This document shows positions 44,770 through 55,909 of a stretch of DNA of 64,000 nt, in pieces (positions within the stretch are counted from its first letter, which is position 1; every line of letters starts with the position of its first letter). This DNA comes from Neoscytalidium dimidiatum. Lineage: Eukaryota; Ascomycota; Dothideomycetes; Botryosphaeriales; Botryosphaeriaceae. A model generated the notes under the pieces. It had not been told where the DNA came from, did not search any database, and worked only from the letters and a program-made list of their open reading frames with translations. The stretch lies in contig CM074695.1 of assembly GCA_037367355.1 (NCBI GenBank), positions 186,001 through 250,000 on the forward strand, in the 5' to 3' direction. Both the position numbers and the translations under genes were made by a program.

Positions 44770-45737
44770 GAGACGGTCTTGGTGCCGGAATGAGGTCAGG
44801 GTTCATCTTTCTTCTTACATACTTACTTTCGTCTCTTCCTTGGTTGGGATTCGCTCGCTCTGGTCTGTGGCGGTGGTGGTGCTCACGTTGAGCGCTGGAA
44901 GGCTGGCCTGTCGGCTGCTTCTTCTCTTCATCCGTACATCTTCTAGAAATGACATAGATTGATCTTACCTTTCCTGTACATCTGGACTATTATCCGATGC
45001 CTAGGTCATGCTTTTCAAGCTACAAAGCTATGCTTTTCTGCTGCTGTTGCAGATCGTGTCCAGGATGAGGATGTTTGGCGTCAATGCCAAGCTTAAAGCT
45101 CTGTAATTGAGAACGCCCTGCAGTCTTCAAAAAGGGGACGTGGCACATGCAATCATTTATGGCTTGATGAGAGTGAACAAAGTGCAATACCGCCAACCAT
45201 TGATAGTTCGAATGAAAGTTGACCCAAGCAGCGCGCAGTATGAAGCAAAGTTCGAAGTTATCAAACGGGCAATTAGCAGTGCCTACGTAACATCAAGAAA
45301 TTCTCTGATGTAAACGGTTATTGGAGTAACGACGTCCGTATACAGGAGACCGCTTCGTTCTGCCTTGTGATAATTTGAGAGTAGTTTCCTACTCGCTGCT
45401 GCGGTTGCGCACGCCACTGAGAGATACCCCATTACATGATCGTTTGATGAAAGAGCAGAGAGATTATTCCAGCGGCAGTGACTGCTGCTTCAGAAGTACC
45501 TGAGCAAAGAACGAATACAGAGACATGCGTCTCGAACACATCCACGATTAATAGTACACGTCAGATACAGCTAAACTCAAAGAACTGAAATTCTAAATCA
45601 AAATGCTCTCTCGTCTTCACGCAAAATCACATCAATCAAGCGACTCAAACACCTTGGCTAGCACGGCACACCGCAGTTGATCTTAACTTTTCCACTCCCC
45701 TACTCCCCACCTAGTCGACGCAAAAAACAACGGCATC
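44770..45737. other. Convergent intergenic region
   Basis: About 970 bp between the GH55 and CysRS stop codons. AT-richer than the genes. Only short unsupported frames. Confidence 0.6.
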
Positions 45738-48251
45738 TCACTTCTTCTGCTCCGCCGCCCACTCCTCATGCAACTTCTTCTGCCTCTCCCACTCCTTCCT
45801 CAACTTCTTGACCCTACTCTTCGGCAGCTCCTCGCCCTTCGCATCCCTCAACGGCAAGCCCTCCTCATCCCACGCGCTGTACTCCGCGGTGCGGAACATC
45901 TCGAGGTGGCTCAGCTTCGCCTTCTCCGCGAGCGCGGCCTTCTTCTCCGCCTCCTCCCTCTCGCGCTTCTCCTTGGCCGCCTGCTTGGCCTTCGCCTGCG
46001 CCTCCTTCTGCTGCCGGGCGGCGATCAGGTCGGCCGAGAGCGGGCGCACGAGCGCGGGCAGCTGCTGCGCGTCGCGGTCCTCGAGGTAGATGCCCAGATC
46101 CCACAGGTGCACGTCGCGCAGCCGGTCGCAGAGGGCGAGGAAGTCCTTCGCCGGCGCCTGCTTGTCCGCCAGCGTCTTGACGTCCTCCTGGAACTGGGTG
46201 TAGACCTCGGCGTAGGGCAGGGCGTCGGCCGGCTGCTCTGCCGGGGCGGGCTCCTTCGACGCGAGCTGCTTGATAGATGCTGCGTCGAGGGAGCCCGACT
46301 TGGCGGCGTCGCGCACGGCGTCACGAAGGGCGGAGACCGGGTAGACAAAAGGTTGGGCGGGCGCAGGGATGTCGATACCGGACCAGCCGATGCGGTTGGC
46401 GTCATTGAGGTCGGCGTTGCCGTCGAGACCGAAGATGGTGACGATCTTTGTGACCCAGCGGCCGATGGTCAGAACGGTCTCGTCTGATAACGATGCGCGG
46501 GATGCGGCCGCGTTGTAATCTGTGATGAGGCGCGACACGACCTGCATAGCGGTAGGTGTGTCGAAAGAGTCGCAGAGTGCCTTATCCAGGTCTGTCTGCG
46601 CGCTGCTGAAAGCGGCTTCGAGTGCGGAGTCTTCTTCTGCTGATGCCGCGTTCTTCGGTGATGGATGCCTCTCCAAGTCCTTGACCTTGAAGAAGAAGTT
46701 ATCCACCTTGTCCTCCCATGCTGCGCCCTCCTTGACCAGACCCTCAGTGATCTCGACCGGCTCCTTCCAGCCACCCAGCAGGAAAACAATGCGGAGACCA
46801 CGGGGAGTCCAATCACCTCGGCCCAGTGCCTCTCTGATGGTGGTGAAGTTTTTAAGGGACTTCGACATTTTTGAACCCGCAATAGACAGATGTCCCATAT
46901 GGAAAAAGTAGTTGATCCATTGGTGGCTGAGGTTGTCATGCTTACATTCAGCCCAGAAAGCCTCGCTCTGGGCCAGCTCGTTATCATGGTGAGGAAAGGC
47001 CAAGTCAATACCTCCGGAGTGAATATCAATCTTCGCGCCGAGAACATCAGAAGCCATGGCAGAGCACTCAATGTGCCAACCCGGCCTACCCTGACCCCAA
47101 GGGCTCGGCCACGCAGGCTCGCCAGGTTTCGAGGACTTCCACAGGGCGAAGTCAGCGTCGGAGCGCTTTTCCGTGCTCTTCTTAGTCAAAGCTCCTTCTC
47201 CATCGGCCAGCAGGTCTTTGTCGTTCCTGTTCCACGGTTCCAAACGAGCGTAAGTGTTGCCATCCCGCTCAAAGGCCTGGATATCGAAATACACGGAGCC
47301 GTCCGACGTAACATAACCATATCCGTTCTTCACGACCTTCTCCACGAAATTCACGATCTGGTGGGTGTACTCAGTGACACGGGTGACGACATCCGGGTCC
47401 AAACAGTTCAATGCGCGCACGTCCTCCATAAAGCGCTTTTCGAATTTCTTGGTTAATCTGGTGAAAATGCTGTGGTCATTGGCGTCTATCGTAGAGCCGT
47501 AAAGAGAATCGAGATATGGCAGCAGAGCGTCCTCAGTCTTAGTGTAGAAATCTGTGACACTTATGGCCTTCGAATCCGCCAGAATCAAAGCCTCAGCTGC
47601 AGCAGACGCAGTCTTCAGATGCATCTTAACCTTGGCCTCTTTGTCTCCTGGCGGACCGTCGCCCTCAACAGCCTTGCCTGCTAACACATGTCCGTATGCC
47701 TTCTTTGACTCCTCCGCGTATTGCTCAGGCTTCAAGTCCGCTGGGAGAAGAGGAAGGTTCTTCTTCAGGTATGCTTCAAACGCCTCCTTCGTCGTAGATA
47801 GTGTCTCCTCGTCCAGTTCCGGGTGCTTTGCGGTGAAGTCAGCGAGCAGGTACTGCTGCCTGCCGCGGAGAATGATCTTGTCGTCGACGTCGGTGATGTT
47901 CATAACAAAGCGTACGTCGAACTTAAAGTAGTCGCGCATGATGCGGCGGATAATGTCGGTGCTAACATAGTTGCGGGCGTGGCCCAGGTGGGCGTCGTCG
48001 TAGACGGTGGGACCGCAGGCGTACCAAGTGACCTTCTTATCCTCAATGGGCACGAAGGGCACTTTGGAGCGGGTCAGGGAGTTGTATACGTGGAGCGGCG
48101 GGAGGTCTGGGCGGGTTTGCGGCGCCTGCCACGGAGGTTGGGTGCGGGCGGCCATGGTGCGCGCGAAAGGCCGGAAAGGTGCGAACGAGCGGATCTGGGG
48201 CACGGGAGTGAGGAAGACAGGTTGCAGGCGGCGGAGTAGCAACGGTGGCAT
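45738..48251 (-). CDS. Cysteinyl-tRNA synthetase, probably dual cytosolic/mitochondrial
   Basis: Class I synthetase charging tRNA-Cys, 837 aa in one exon. Zinc ligands include Cys79 (YACGPTVYDDAHLGH) and Cys396 and His421 (GWHIECSAM, DLAFPHHDNE). HIGH motif is HLGH (88-91); KMSKS is at 461-465 (GSKMSKSLKNF). A eukaryote-type insertion, rich in Lys/Glu, lies between the HIGH region and the rest of the catalytic core (~135-260). The C-terminus is a long Lys/Ala/Glu-rich helix. The first 32 residues are basic and hydrophobic with no acidic residue (LLLRRLQPVFL, RSFAPFRPFAR), a mitochondrial presequence. Met33 offers a second start that would give the cytosolic form. Divergent from TRM61, 186 bp apart. 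Confidence 0.95.
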   Translation of the reverse strand: MPPLLLRRLQPVFLTPVPQIRSFAPFRPFARTMAARTQPPWQAPQTRPDLPPLHVYNSLTRSKVPFVPIEDKKVTWYACGPTVYDDAHLGHARNYVSTDIIRRIMRDYFKFDVRFVMNITDVDDKIILRGRQQYLLADFTAKHPELDEETLSTTKEAFEAYLKKNLPLLPADLKPEQYAEESKKAYGHVLAGKAVEGDGPPGDKEAKVKMHLKTASAAAEALILADSKAISVTDFYTKTEDALLPYLDSLYGSTIDANDHSIFTRLTKKFEKRFMEDVRALNCLDPDVVTRVTEYTHQIVNFVEKVVKNGYGYVTSDGSVYFDIQAFERDGNTYARLEPWNRNDKDLLADGEGALTKKSTEKRSDADFALWKSSKPGEPAWPSPWGQGRPGWHIECSAMASDVLGAKIDIHSGGIDLAFPHHDNELAQSEAFWAECKHDNLSHQWINYFFHMGHLSIAGSKMSKSLKNFTTIREALGRGDWTPRGLRIVFLLGGWKEPVEITEGLVKEGAAWEDKVDNFFFKVKDLERHPSPKNAASAEEDSALEAAFSSAQTDLDKALCDSFDTPTAMQVVSRLITDYNAAASRASLSDETVLTIGRWVTKIVTIFGLDGNADLNDANRIGWSGIDIPAPAQPFVYPVSALRDAVRDAAKSGSLDAASIKQLASKEPAPAEQPADALPYAEVYTQFQEDVKTLADKQAPAKDFLALCDRLRDVHLWDLGIYLEDRDAQQLPALVRPLSADLIAARQQKEAQAKAKQAAKEKREREEAEKKAALAEKAKLSHLEMFRTAEYSAWDEEGLPLRDAKGEELPKSRVKKLRKEWERQKKLHEEWAAEQKK

Positions 48252-48437
48252 CTATGCCATTGTTGCTCGTACTTTTGGAGTGAGTCAGTGGAGCACGCCT
48301 TCGTTTTGACGCAGCGCGTTGAAAGCAGGCACCCCTGCGCCGATCGCTCGCGGGGCAGCCGCGCCCGCGACTTTTTTCGACGCTCCGGCGCCGAATCGCT
48401 CTGCGCAAACGTCACACCTACACCAACTCAAACGGCC
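48252..48437. promoter_or_regulatory. Short bidirectional promoter, CysRS / Trm61
   Basis: Only 186 bp separate the two start codons, so both promoters must share this GC-rich interval. Both products act on tRNA, which makes co-regulation plausible. No TATA box or other defined element was identified. Confidence 0.6.
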
Positions 48438-49993
48438 ATGCCCTCCTTCCGCCCTTCGCCCTTCCTCGACCCCGGCGCAAAGACACAGGATGGCCAGCTC
48501 GCCTTGGTCCACCTCAGCCGCGAGCACCTGACCCCGGTCGTCCTCAATGCCTCTCCGAACGCCGAGTCTGAGTATGCTGAAGGCTGCGTCGTCAACACCC
48601 GTTTCGGTTCCTTTCCCCACAGTAAGCTTGTGGATGTGCCATGGGGCATGCAAGTACGCGCTGCAAACGTCGATACTGGACGAAGAGGCAAGAAGGGTGG
48701 CAAGAAGCGGAAGCGCGACGAGGACACTCCGGGTGACGACGATGACAGCACTGCGTTAGTCTTGCTCCTTGCACCCAGAGAAAAGAAAAACGTTAATAGA
48801 TCCGCAGGAGAGAAGTAAGCTTCGCGTCAACCGGTTTTACGCACCTTCTTCCTCCTACCCCCGAGACATGGACCATTTCTCTGCCGCACCGGACGCAAGT
48901 AGTGTACACTCCAGACTACAGCTATGTGCTACAAAGACTACGAGCTAGACCGGGCGATACATTGATTGAAGCGGGAGCGGGAAGCGGCTCATTCACGCAC
49001 GCCGCCGTGCGCGCAATCTTCAATGGATATCCACTTGTGGAAGAGACGGCACAAGCGAATGGCACGGAGAAGGGAAAGAAGAAACGCAAGAAGTTCGGCC
49101 ATGTCTACAGCTTCGAGTACCACGAGCCACGCGCCATCAAGTTGAAGGAAGAGCTCAAAGAGCATGGCATGGACCAGCTAGTCACCGTCACCCACGCCGA
49201 CGTCTACAATGACGGCTTCAGCATCACCGAAGATGGCACCGTTCCTCAAGCCGACGCTGTATTTTTGGATCTTCCTGCTCCCTGGCTTGCTCTCAAACAC
49301 CTCTCACGCAAATACATCCCCGCAAAAGCTGACCGGACAACCTCAAATACGCCGGAACCAACGTCAGAAACCCCGGCGGAATGGCGCTCACCCCTTAACC
49401 CTCGCAAGACCGTCCGTATCTGTACCTTCTCACCCTGCATTGAACAGGTCCAACGTACAACATCCGAAATGCGGCGACTAGGTTGGGTCGACATCGAGAT
49501 GGTCGAGGTGCTGCATCGCCGCCTTGAAGTCCGACGCGACCGCATAGGCCTGCGCGAAGAGGGCCTCCGTGGTGTGAATGCTACACCTGCCACGGTAGAT
49601 GAAGCTCTCGGGCGCCTCCGTGAGGTGGAAGGACGCATCAAGGACTTCCACGAATCGATGCACGGCGGTGGTGCGGCAGCGACGGAAAACAGCGAGCAGG
49701 TTGGCGACTCGGATCGGATCAAGGGGTGGGGCAAAGAGAGCAAGGAGCAACGGTTGCAGCGTATCAAAGACGAGGAGAAGCAGCGGAAGACGTTCAAGGA
49801 GGGAAGGCTGGTGCACAGGACCGAGCCGGAGATCAAAACGCATACGAGCTATCTGTGCTTCGCAGTGCTGCCGCGGGAGTGGACGGAGGAGGATGAGCAG
49901 AACGCGAGGCAGACGTGGGATAATTACAGTGTGAAGGTGAAAGACGGTGATGGGCAGAAGAAGCAGAAGGTAGAGGAGACAAGCGAAGCATAG
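48438..49993 (+). CDS. TRM61: tRNA (adenine-58-N1) methyltransferase catalytic subunit Trm61
   Basis: Catalytic subunit of the nuclear Trm6-Trm61 complex that makes m1A58 in tRNAs, including initiator tRNA. Exons are 48438-48754 and 48808-49993 (500 aa). The 53-bp intron (donor GTTAGT, branch TTAATA, acceptor GCAG) joins DDSTA to REVSFASTGFTHLLPPTPETW, restoring the family sequence. The N-terminal barrel is visible (RFGSFPHSKLVDVPWG). SAM-binding motif I is TLIEAGAGSGSFTH, followed by a long basic insertion (KKKRKKFG), motif SFEYHE and catalytic-region VFLDLPAPW. An extra Lys-rich then Asp-rich insertion at ~84-106 (RRGKKGGKKRKRDED) lengthens the N-domain. The C-terminal part is charged. Divergent from CysRS. 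Confidence 0.95.
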
Positions 49994-50730
49994 TCAAAAT
50001 AGCGTGGTAATATTGAATACTAAAGGTCTTTGCATTCATCAAGGATATTCAACGTGAAATTGAACTTGGTTAAAGCTGAAATGCCCCCTAACGACAAGCT
50101 GGTTTAGCTTCACCGACTCTCAGCCAGCATCGTGCAGCCTAGAAATAAATGTCACCTCGGGTTTATTCCAGTATGATGTGGCTACCAGTATGACTAGCCT
50201 GTCATTTCATTCGGCCAAATCCAATGTACATAAGTGTTTCTATGCTGTCACGAGAGATATCGTGGAGTCGAACAAGTTTATTCTTGTCCAAACCCACAGA
50301 AACTGTGTAAGTGCTATAATTTACTATTTCAGTATTGTGCTGACATTTGCTATTAAACAAAAAGTTACCAACACCCGAGTCCGCGCTGATGTGCAGGTCC
50401 TCGAGGAGACTGCCGCGAGGATCGACGGCAGATTGGAACACTTCACATCACGATACTAGTTCGATACTCAGAATCTATCCGATTGATCCCAGTGGTCCCT
50501 TAGCCTCGTCAGAGCGATTATTGAGCATGAGTTTATGGGTGCTCTTGGATCTTCATGCGTCCAACGAAGACAGTACAAAGCCTACAACTCTAGATACCCT
50601 AGAGAGTCTCTCTCCTGTTCCAAAAAGACCCCTCTCTTTCCAGGAATGCATCTTACGATGGCCATAATCATGATAACTAGAAAAAGCGTCGTTCCCACCT
50701 GATGCTTCACAACGTCAGGCCAATCTCCAA
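49994..50730. other. Intergenic, AT-richer
   Basis: Trm61 3' flank, then AT-rich sequence. The small frames here show no family resemblance. No RNA gene was recognised. Confidence 0.55.
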
Positions 50731-51144
50731 ATGTCATCTCGTCGTCCAAAGGCGGACACAGACGATATGTTCGCTCGTAAAAGTGTTGTGATAGCTTTCC
50801 CTCGAATTGATACCCTTTCTCTTTTACATTCAGTTTTCAGCATTGCTGATTTGCGTTCCCACGGCAGCGATTGCGGAGTCAAATTCGGCGTCATCGATAA
50901 GATGCACAGATTTCGCAAGGTCTACGTCCCACATGATATGCCAAATTATATCGTTGATGTTCCTACGGAGCACGTGATGAAAACAATCAAATACACACCA
51001 GCTGTTCATGATTTCGAAAAGCTGGGGAATATCAAGATCAGAACGATCTGCGGGCTAATCCGTTGCGAAGAGAAAGAACTTTTTAGAAGGATCCCTGATG
51101 GAAGATTTTGGCAAGCGAGCCTTGAACTTGAGATTGCGAGGTGA
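50731..51144 (+). CDS. Doubtful small hypothetical protein
   Basis: ATG-initiated single-exon frame of 137 aa in an AT-rich interval between Trm61 and the gamma-tubulin complex gene. Residues are evenly mixed and include plausible folded-protein stretches (YVPHDMPNYIVDVPTEHV), but codon usage lacks the G/C-ending bias of neighbouring genes. No domain, leader or membrane segment is recognised. It may be chance, a degenerate gene, or an exon of a longer unit. I would not rely on it. Confidence 0.25.
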   Translation: MSSRRPKADTDDMFARKSVVIAFPRIDTLSLLHSVFSIADLRSHGSDCGVKFGVIDKMHRFRKVYVPHDMPNYIVDVPTEHVMKTIKYTPAVHDFEKLGNIKIRTICGLIRCEEKELFRRIPDGRFWQASLELEIAR

Positions 51145-51423
51145 ATAGGGAGGGTGTGTGAAAAGCTGGAACAGGCGATGTTGAAGAGAATTTGGACAAC
51201 TCGTAAAAATTTGGAAATTTCTGCATAGCTATCACTTACTAGCAATAAACAAGATGGACACCTCTGATAGTGTCTTTTTAATACTCAACCACGAGCTAGG
51301 GGGAATGCGATTGTTGACATCCGCAAATCGTCAACTCAATGTAGAGCATAACATATTATCGTTTCCTTTACGACGAGCTCCATACCTAAGCATATCGTCT
51401 CTCCATCCAACGGCTCCGTCCCC

Positions 51424-54274
51424 TTATCTACCATCACTTGCACCACCGCCTCTCATCCTCCCCTGCCCAGCCTCCCACTCCAACCTCTCCGCAAGCATCT
51501 CCCAACACCTCTGCCCACCCGCACGACTCACGCCCCTCAACCCCGCCACCACGAATCCAAAATGCCGCTCAAAAGCCGCCTTCATCCCCTCCAACTTCTC
51601 CCTCGTCGACCGCACTGTACCCGCTCTCTGCCTCCCCTTCTTCGACGCGCCCTCCCCTCCTTCCCCAGCACCCTCGTCCCCATCGTCCTCAGACGACGAA
51701 GAATCCGACACCTCTGCCATCGCAACCTGCAGCCCACTTACCCTCCTCCCCTTATTCTCCGGCCTCTTCCTGCCCCCACTCTTCCTCCTAGCCCCCTCCC
51801 CGGACCCCGCCGACCTGACCGACGACCTGGAATCCGCGTCCTCGCTCCCCTCGCCCGCGAGATCCGCAAACGCGACGCACGTGTCCAGCAGCTCGACGAT
51901 GGCGTCGTGGATGGGCGCGAGGCGCGGCGCCAGCAGGCAGCGCTCCTCGAGCGCAGCGACGTGGCAGGCGTGCACGGCGGCCATGACGTCGATGTCGGCG
52001 GCGGCAGCCATGTCCGTGCGGAGTTGGGCGGTGGCGGTGGCGATGACAGTTTCGGTCAGGTAGGCGTGGAGGATGTCGGTGAGCCAGAGGAGGCGGTGGC
52101 GGAGGAAGTATTGGAGGTGGTTGTCGCGAAATGCAGCTCTGCTGTCTTGGGCGGTGGGACGGTGGAGGGCGCTGGTGCTACGCCAGAGCGGCATGGTGCG
52201 GAGGAGGTAGCGCGCGCGATAGACTTGGAGGAGGAAGACGAAGACGCGCTGGTAGGTGGTGGCGGAGCTGCGTTGGATGACGTTGACAATGTGCCAAGGG
52301 AGGAAGTAGTCGACGGCAATGCAAGCCAGTGTTTTAACGCTACGGGAGTTGGCGCCCTTGTCTTTGAGGGCAATGGTGCGGACGGCGAGCTTGTCGGCCT
52401 TGACGCTGGAGACGGTGCTATAGATGCTACGTGCGATCTCGCTCATGACGTAGCGGTCGTTCCAGCCGCTGCGGCCGCGATCCAGCTTCTCGAAGATGGT
52501 GTCGGCGAATGCCTGCATAAGGGAGCCGTCCTTAGAAAGGTAAATGAACTCCAAAGCGTCTATAGATTCCCAAAGGCCATATCCAGAAAAGAGCCTCTCA
52601 CGTAGGATTGAGGATGCGAAGGTATACTTGCTGCGGATCCAATCCTCGAAAGCCAGGGCGAATAGTTCTGAGAAGGGAGCAAGAGGGATGGGCGAGGAGT
52701 CGAAAACACTCGGACTGCAAACAGACTTGAAATCTAGGCGAGGTTCGGTTCCTGCGGATGCACCCGATTCATACTGACCTAGTTCCTTCAAGAAGACAAC
52801 GCTCTTGCCAGAGTTGAAGATCTTCTTCGCCGCAGGATGCAGAAAGCTGGGGGCATGTAGTCTTCCGGATCCATCATGACGGAGTATGTATTGGTCATGC
52901 CATAATGATGTGGCCTCACTGCTTTTGTTGACCATTCCAACAAAGAAGACTTGGTCATCCATACCAAGATCGCCTTCCTGCATCCATCTTCTTATGGGTT
53001 TGAGGTAAGTTTGCAGGCATTGGAAGAAAATTCGCGTAAGACAATTGAATAGATCAGAATCTCCAGCCATCTGGACCATGTTGATCTCTTCATAAAGTCT
53101 CTCTAGTAAAAGAAAGGGACTACGATGAGAGCTTTGAGATGCTTCAGCGATGAGCTTCCTGAGGCATAGCAGTGGATTCGCTCTTGATTGGATTCGGCTC
53201 ATGACGTCGATGATGCTGACGGTCACGGACCGGCCAGATCCGAGGTAACGCTCCTGTAATTGTGCAATGTACTTGTCAAAGGCCCTGGTCTCCTCTATGA
53301 CTGCACCTCTGAACGTCTGTAGAAGAGCAATAGATGGCTCCATCCTGACCCAAGACCGAAGCTGTAACAGGGTTGTGCCAATATTTGCGAATTTCTGGAG
53401 TTGGTCCTGCCATGTTGGTAATAAAGCGTGGTTCAAAGCATACCCTTTCGAAAATTCCATCCTTTTCAAATCTTTGTTCAAGATGAACAGAGAAGTTGGC
53501 AAGCCGCAGAGCATGTATAGGGTTTCCCGAATAGCTTGCAGTTCCGTAATGTGAGCTTCTTGCTTTGCCATAAGAGAGTCGCGCTTGTGCTCCCGGCCCC
53601 AAAATTGAGCGTCCGCGATCTCATCCAGCGCAGTCGGATCCGGCGAGACAATACAGGCTTCGGCGGCAGCAGTGAACTCATCCTCATCAACCACTGAGGA
53701 TGCTGGGGTGACGTCTCTAGTAGCAGCACGTTTCCTCTGCTTCGGAGCAGGCTCATCATCGGACGACTCGGCAGCATAGTCAACGTCATTCCAGATGCCT
53801 TCCTCGTCCAGAGGATCCTCGGCGATGATATCGGCCCACGTGAGCTCAGGCGACGGCTCGGGAGGTTTAAGCTTTTCAAGATCTTCGACCTTGGCCTTCT
53901 CCACGGGTCGATCCGATAAGCTCAGAAACAGGGCCAGGATGTCCGGGGTCCATCGGGTCGAGTGCTTGATCAGCTCCTTCAGGCGGGTCTCCAGGGCTTC
54001 GGCCAGATCCTCGCGGTCCAGGACGATGAACTTTTCAACGAGGCCCTCATAGCTGGACTGCACGTCAAATTGGTTAACGCGCTGCCATTGCTGGGCGCGG
54101 AGGCCCCTCAGGACGGCATCTCTTGTTTTGCGGAACTTGCGCGGGTTGTCCTGCGGAAAGATTAGCGCAAAGAAGCAGCGGAAAAACAATGAGCTGACGG
54201 ACCGACGCGGAGGGACCGGCGATCTTGTATATCAGCTCGGTGGCGGCAGCGTTGAGGCTGGCAGCATGCGCCAT
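51424..54274 (-). CDS. Gamma-tubulin complex component, GCP5-like (Spc97/Spc98 family)
   Basis: Accessory subunit of the gamma-tubulin ring complex, which nucleates microtubules at spindle pole bodies and other sites. Exons are 54274-54203 and 54150-51424 (932 aa). The 52-bp intron (donor GTCCGT, acceptor CGCAG) joins an N-terminal helix to DNPRKFRKTRDAVLRGL. A long disordered acidic stretch (~110-200) is followed by the grip-1-type region, with ETLYMLCGLPTSLF and SYEGLVEKFIVLDREDLAEALE before it. Grip-2-type sequence runs ~560-830 with DYFLPWHIVNVIQRSSATTYQRVFVFLLQV and LRHRLLWLTDILHAYL. A Ser/Glu/Gly/Lys-rich insert lies near the C-terminus. I chose GCP5 over GCP6 from the grip-1 stretch; the fission yeast counterpart would be Mod21. 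GCP6 (Alp16) is the alternative. Confidence 0.8.
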
Positions 54275-54527
54275 GTTGGCGGGAGCATCACATCTTGCGG
54301 CAGGCGTGAAGTGGTTGGGTTACGCGCACGGCCGGGGGGAGACGCGTCGGCGCGGGAACAGCAGCGCCGGGGAAACCGCGGCCCAATTAGGGTCCGGACG
54401 GGACCCTTGCAGGCTGCATACGTAGGACAACAGCAGCCCCAGCGCCGGGTGCAGGAGAAGAACTGGCAATCTCTCTCTTCCTCCGCCAGAGCGCCACTAG
54501 GCTCATTCTTCACCTCCATCCTCCACC
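54275..54527. promoter_or_regulatory. Bidirectional promoter, gamma-tubulin complex protein / GT15
   Basis: 253 bp between the start codons of two divergent genes. GC-rich on the left; CT-rich on the right just ahead of the mannosyltransferase ATG. No specific element identified. Confidence 0.5.
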
Positions 54528-55909
54528 ATGGCGCTTCCCCGGGGCATGCGCGCCCTGGCCGCCGTCACCCTCGTGCTCTTCGTCTTCGTCCTGCTGCAGG
54601 CCTTCAAGGGCCCGTCGTCGCTGTCGCTGCCCTCCTCCTCGAACCGGATAGACGATTGGACCAAGGACCCGCAGTCTGATCGTAAGCTCACCGCGCTGCC
54701 GTCCCTCCCCGCTCTCGCTGACATCATTCTAGCTTCAGGTGAACCTGCCGAGCCGCTGCGACGAGTCGAAGGAAACAACTATGCGCCCGATAACCCCAAT
54801 TCCGACCGCATCAACGCCACCATCATCGCCCTCGTGCGTAACAGGGAGCTGGATGACATGCTGATGTCCATGCGCGATCTGGAGAGGACATGGAACCACA
54901 AATTCAACTATCCCTGGACTTTCTTCAACGACGAGCCCTTCGACGAGGAGTTCAAGCGGAAGACGCGCGCCGCCACCAAAGCTGAGGTCCGCTACGGTAT
55001 GTTGGACAAAAGGGATAGACCCAGACACTAGCGGGCTGCGTACTGACAGGCGATCGCAGAGCTCGTCCCAAAGGAGCATTGGGAGGTGCCGTCCTGGATC
55101 AACATGGATCTCTTCCACGAATCGGCCGAAGTTTTGAAGGAGCAAGACGTCCAGTACGCCGACAAGCTCTCCTACCACCAGATGTGCCGCTGGAACAGCG
55201 GCATGTTCTACAAGCACCCAGCCCTCCAGAACTACCGCTGGTACTGGCGCGTCGAGCCGCACGTGCACTTCTTCTGCGACATCGACTACGACGTCTTCCG
55301 CTGGATGGAGGACCACAACAAGACGTACGGCTTCACCATCAACCTGTACGACAGCCCGCAGAGCGTCACCACGCTATGGCCCGAGACGATGAAGTTCCTG
55401 GCGTCGGACAACCACGCCGAGTACCTGCATGAGAACAATGCGATGCAGTGGCTCACCGACAGCAAGCGCCGCGAGCAGCACAACCTGCTCGCCAACGGCT
55501 ACAGCACCTGCCACTTCTGGAGCAACTTTGAGATCGGCGACATGAACTTCTGGCGCAGCCGTCAGTACGAGGAGTACTTCCAGCACCTCGACCGCGCCGG
55601 CGGCTTCTTCTACGAGCGCTGGGGCGACGCTCCCGTGCACTCCATCGCGCTAGGAATGTTCGAGGATAAGAGCAAGATTCACTGGTAAGCAAGCTAACGG
55701 CATCCACCCCACATCCTCCGCTTAGGCTAAAGCTGACCCGCTCGAACAATAGGTTCCGCGATATTGGCTACCAGCACATCCCATTCTTCAACTGCCCCAC
55801 GTCGCCCAAGTGCAAGGGCTGCACCCCCGGCAAGTTCACTGACGGCGAAGCCTGGCTGAACAAGGAAGACTGCCGACCCAATTGGTTCAAGTTCGTCGGC
55901 ATGGACTAG
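54528..55909 (+). CDS. Golgi alpha-1,2-mannosyltransferase, KRE2/KTR family (GT15)
   Basis: Type II Golgi membrane enzyme that adds alpha-1,2-mannose to N- and O-linked glycans. Four exons: 54528-54681, 54733-54996, 55060-55684 and 55753-55909 (399 aa). A cytosolic tail of six or more residues with two Arg precedes the single signal-anchor (LAAVTLVLFVFVLLQAF). The catalytic domain has the GT15 landmarks IALVRNRELDDM, the WTFFNDEPF loop, YADKLSYHQMCRWNSG, YRWYWRVEPHVHFFCDIDYD, STCHFWSNFEIGDMNFWRS, GGFFYERWGDAPVHS, and the C-terminal Cys-rich CPTSPKCKGCTPGKF. Intron 1 is 51 nt, a multiple of three with no in-frame stop, so an unspliced transcript would also be translated. Divergent from the gamma-tubulin complex gene. 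Confidence 0.95.
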
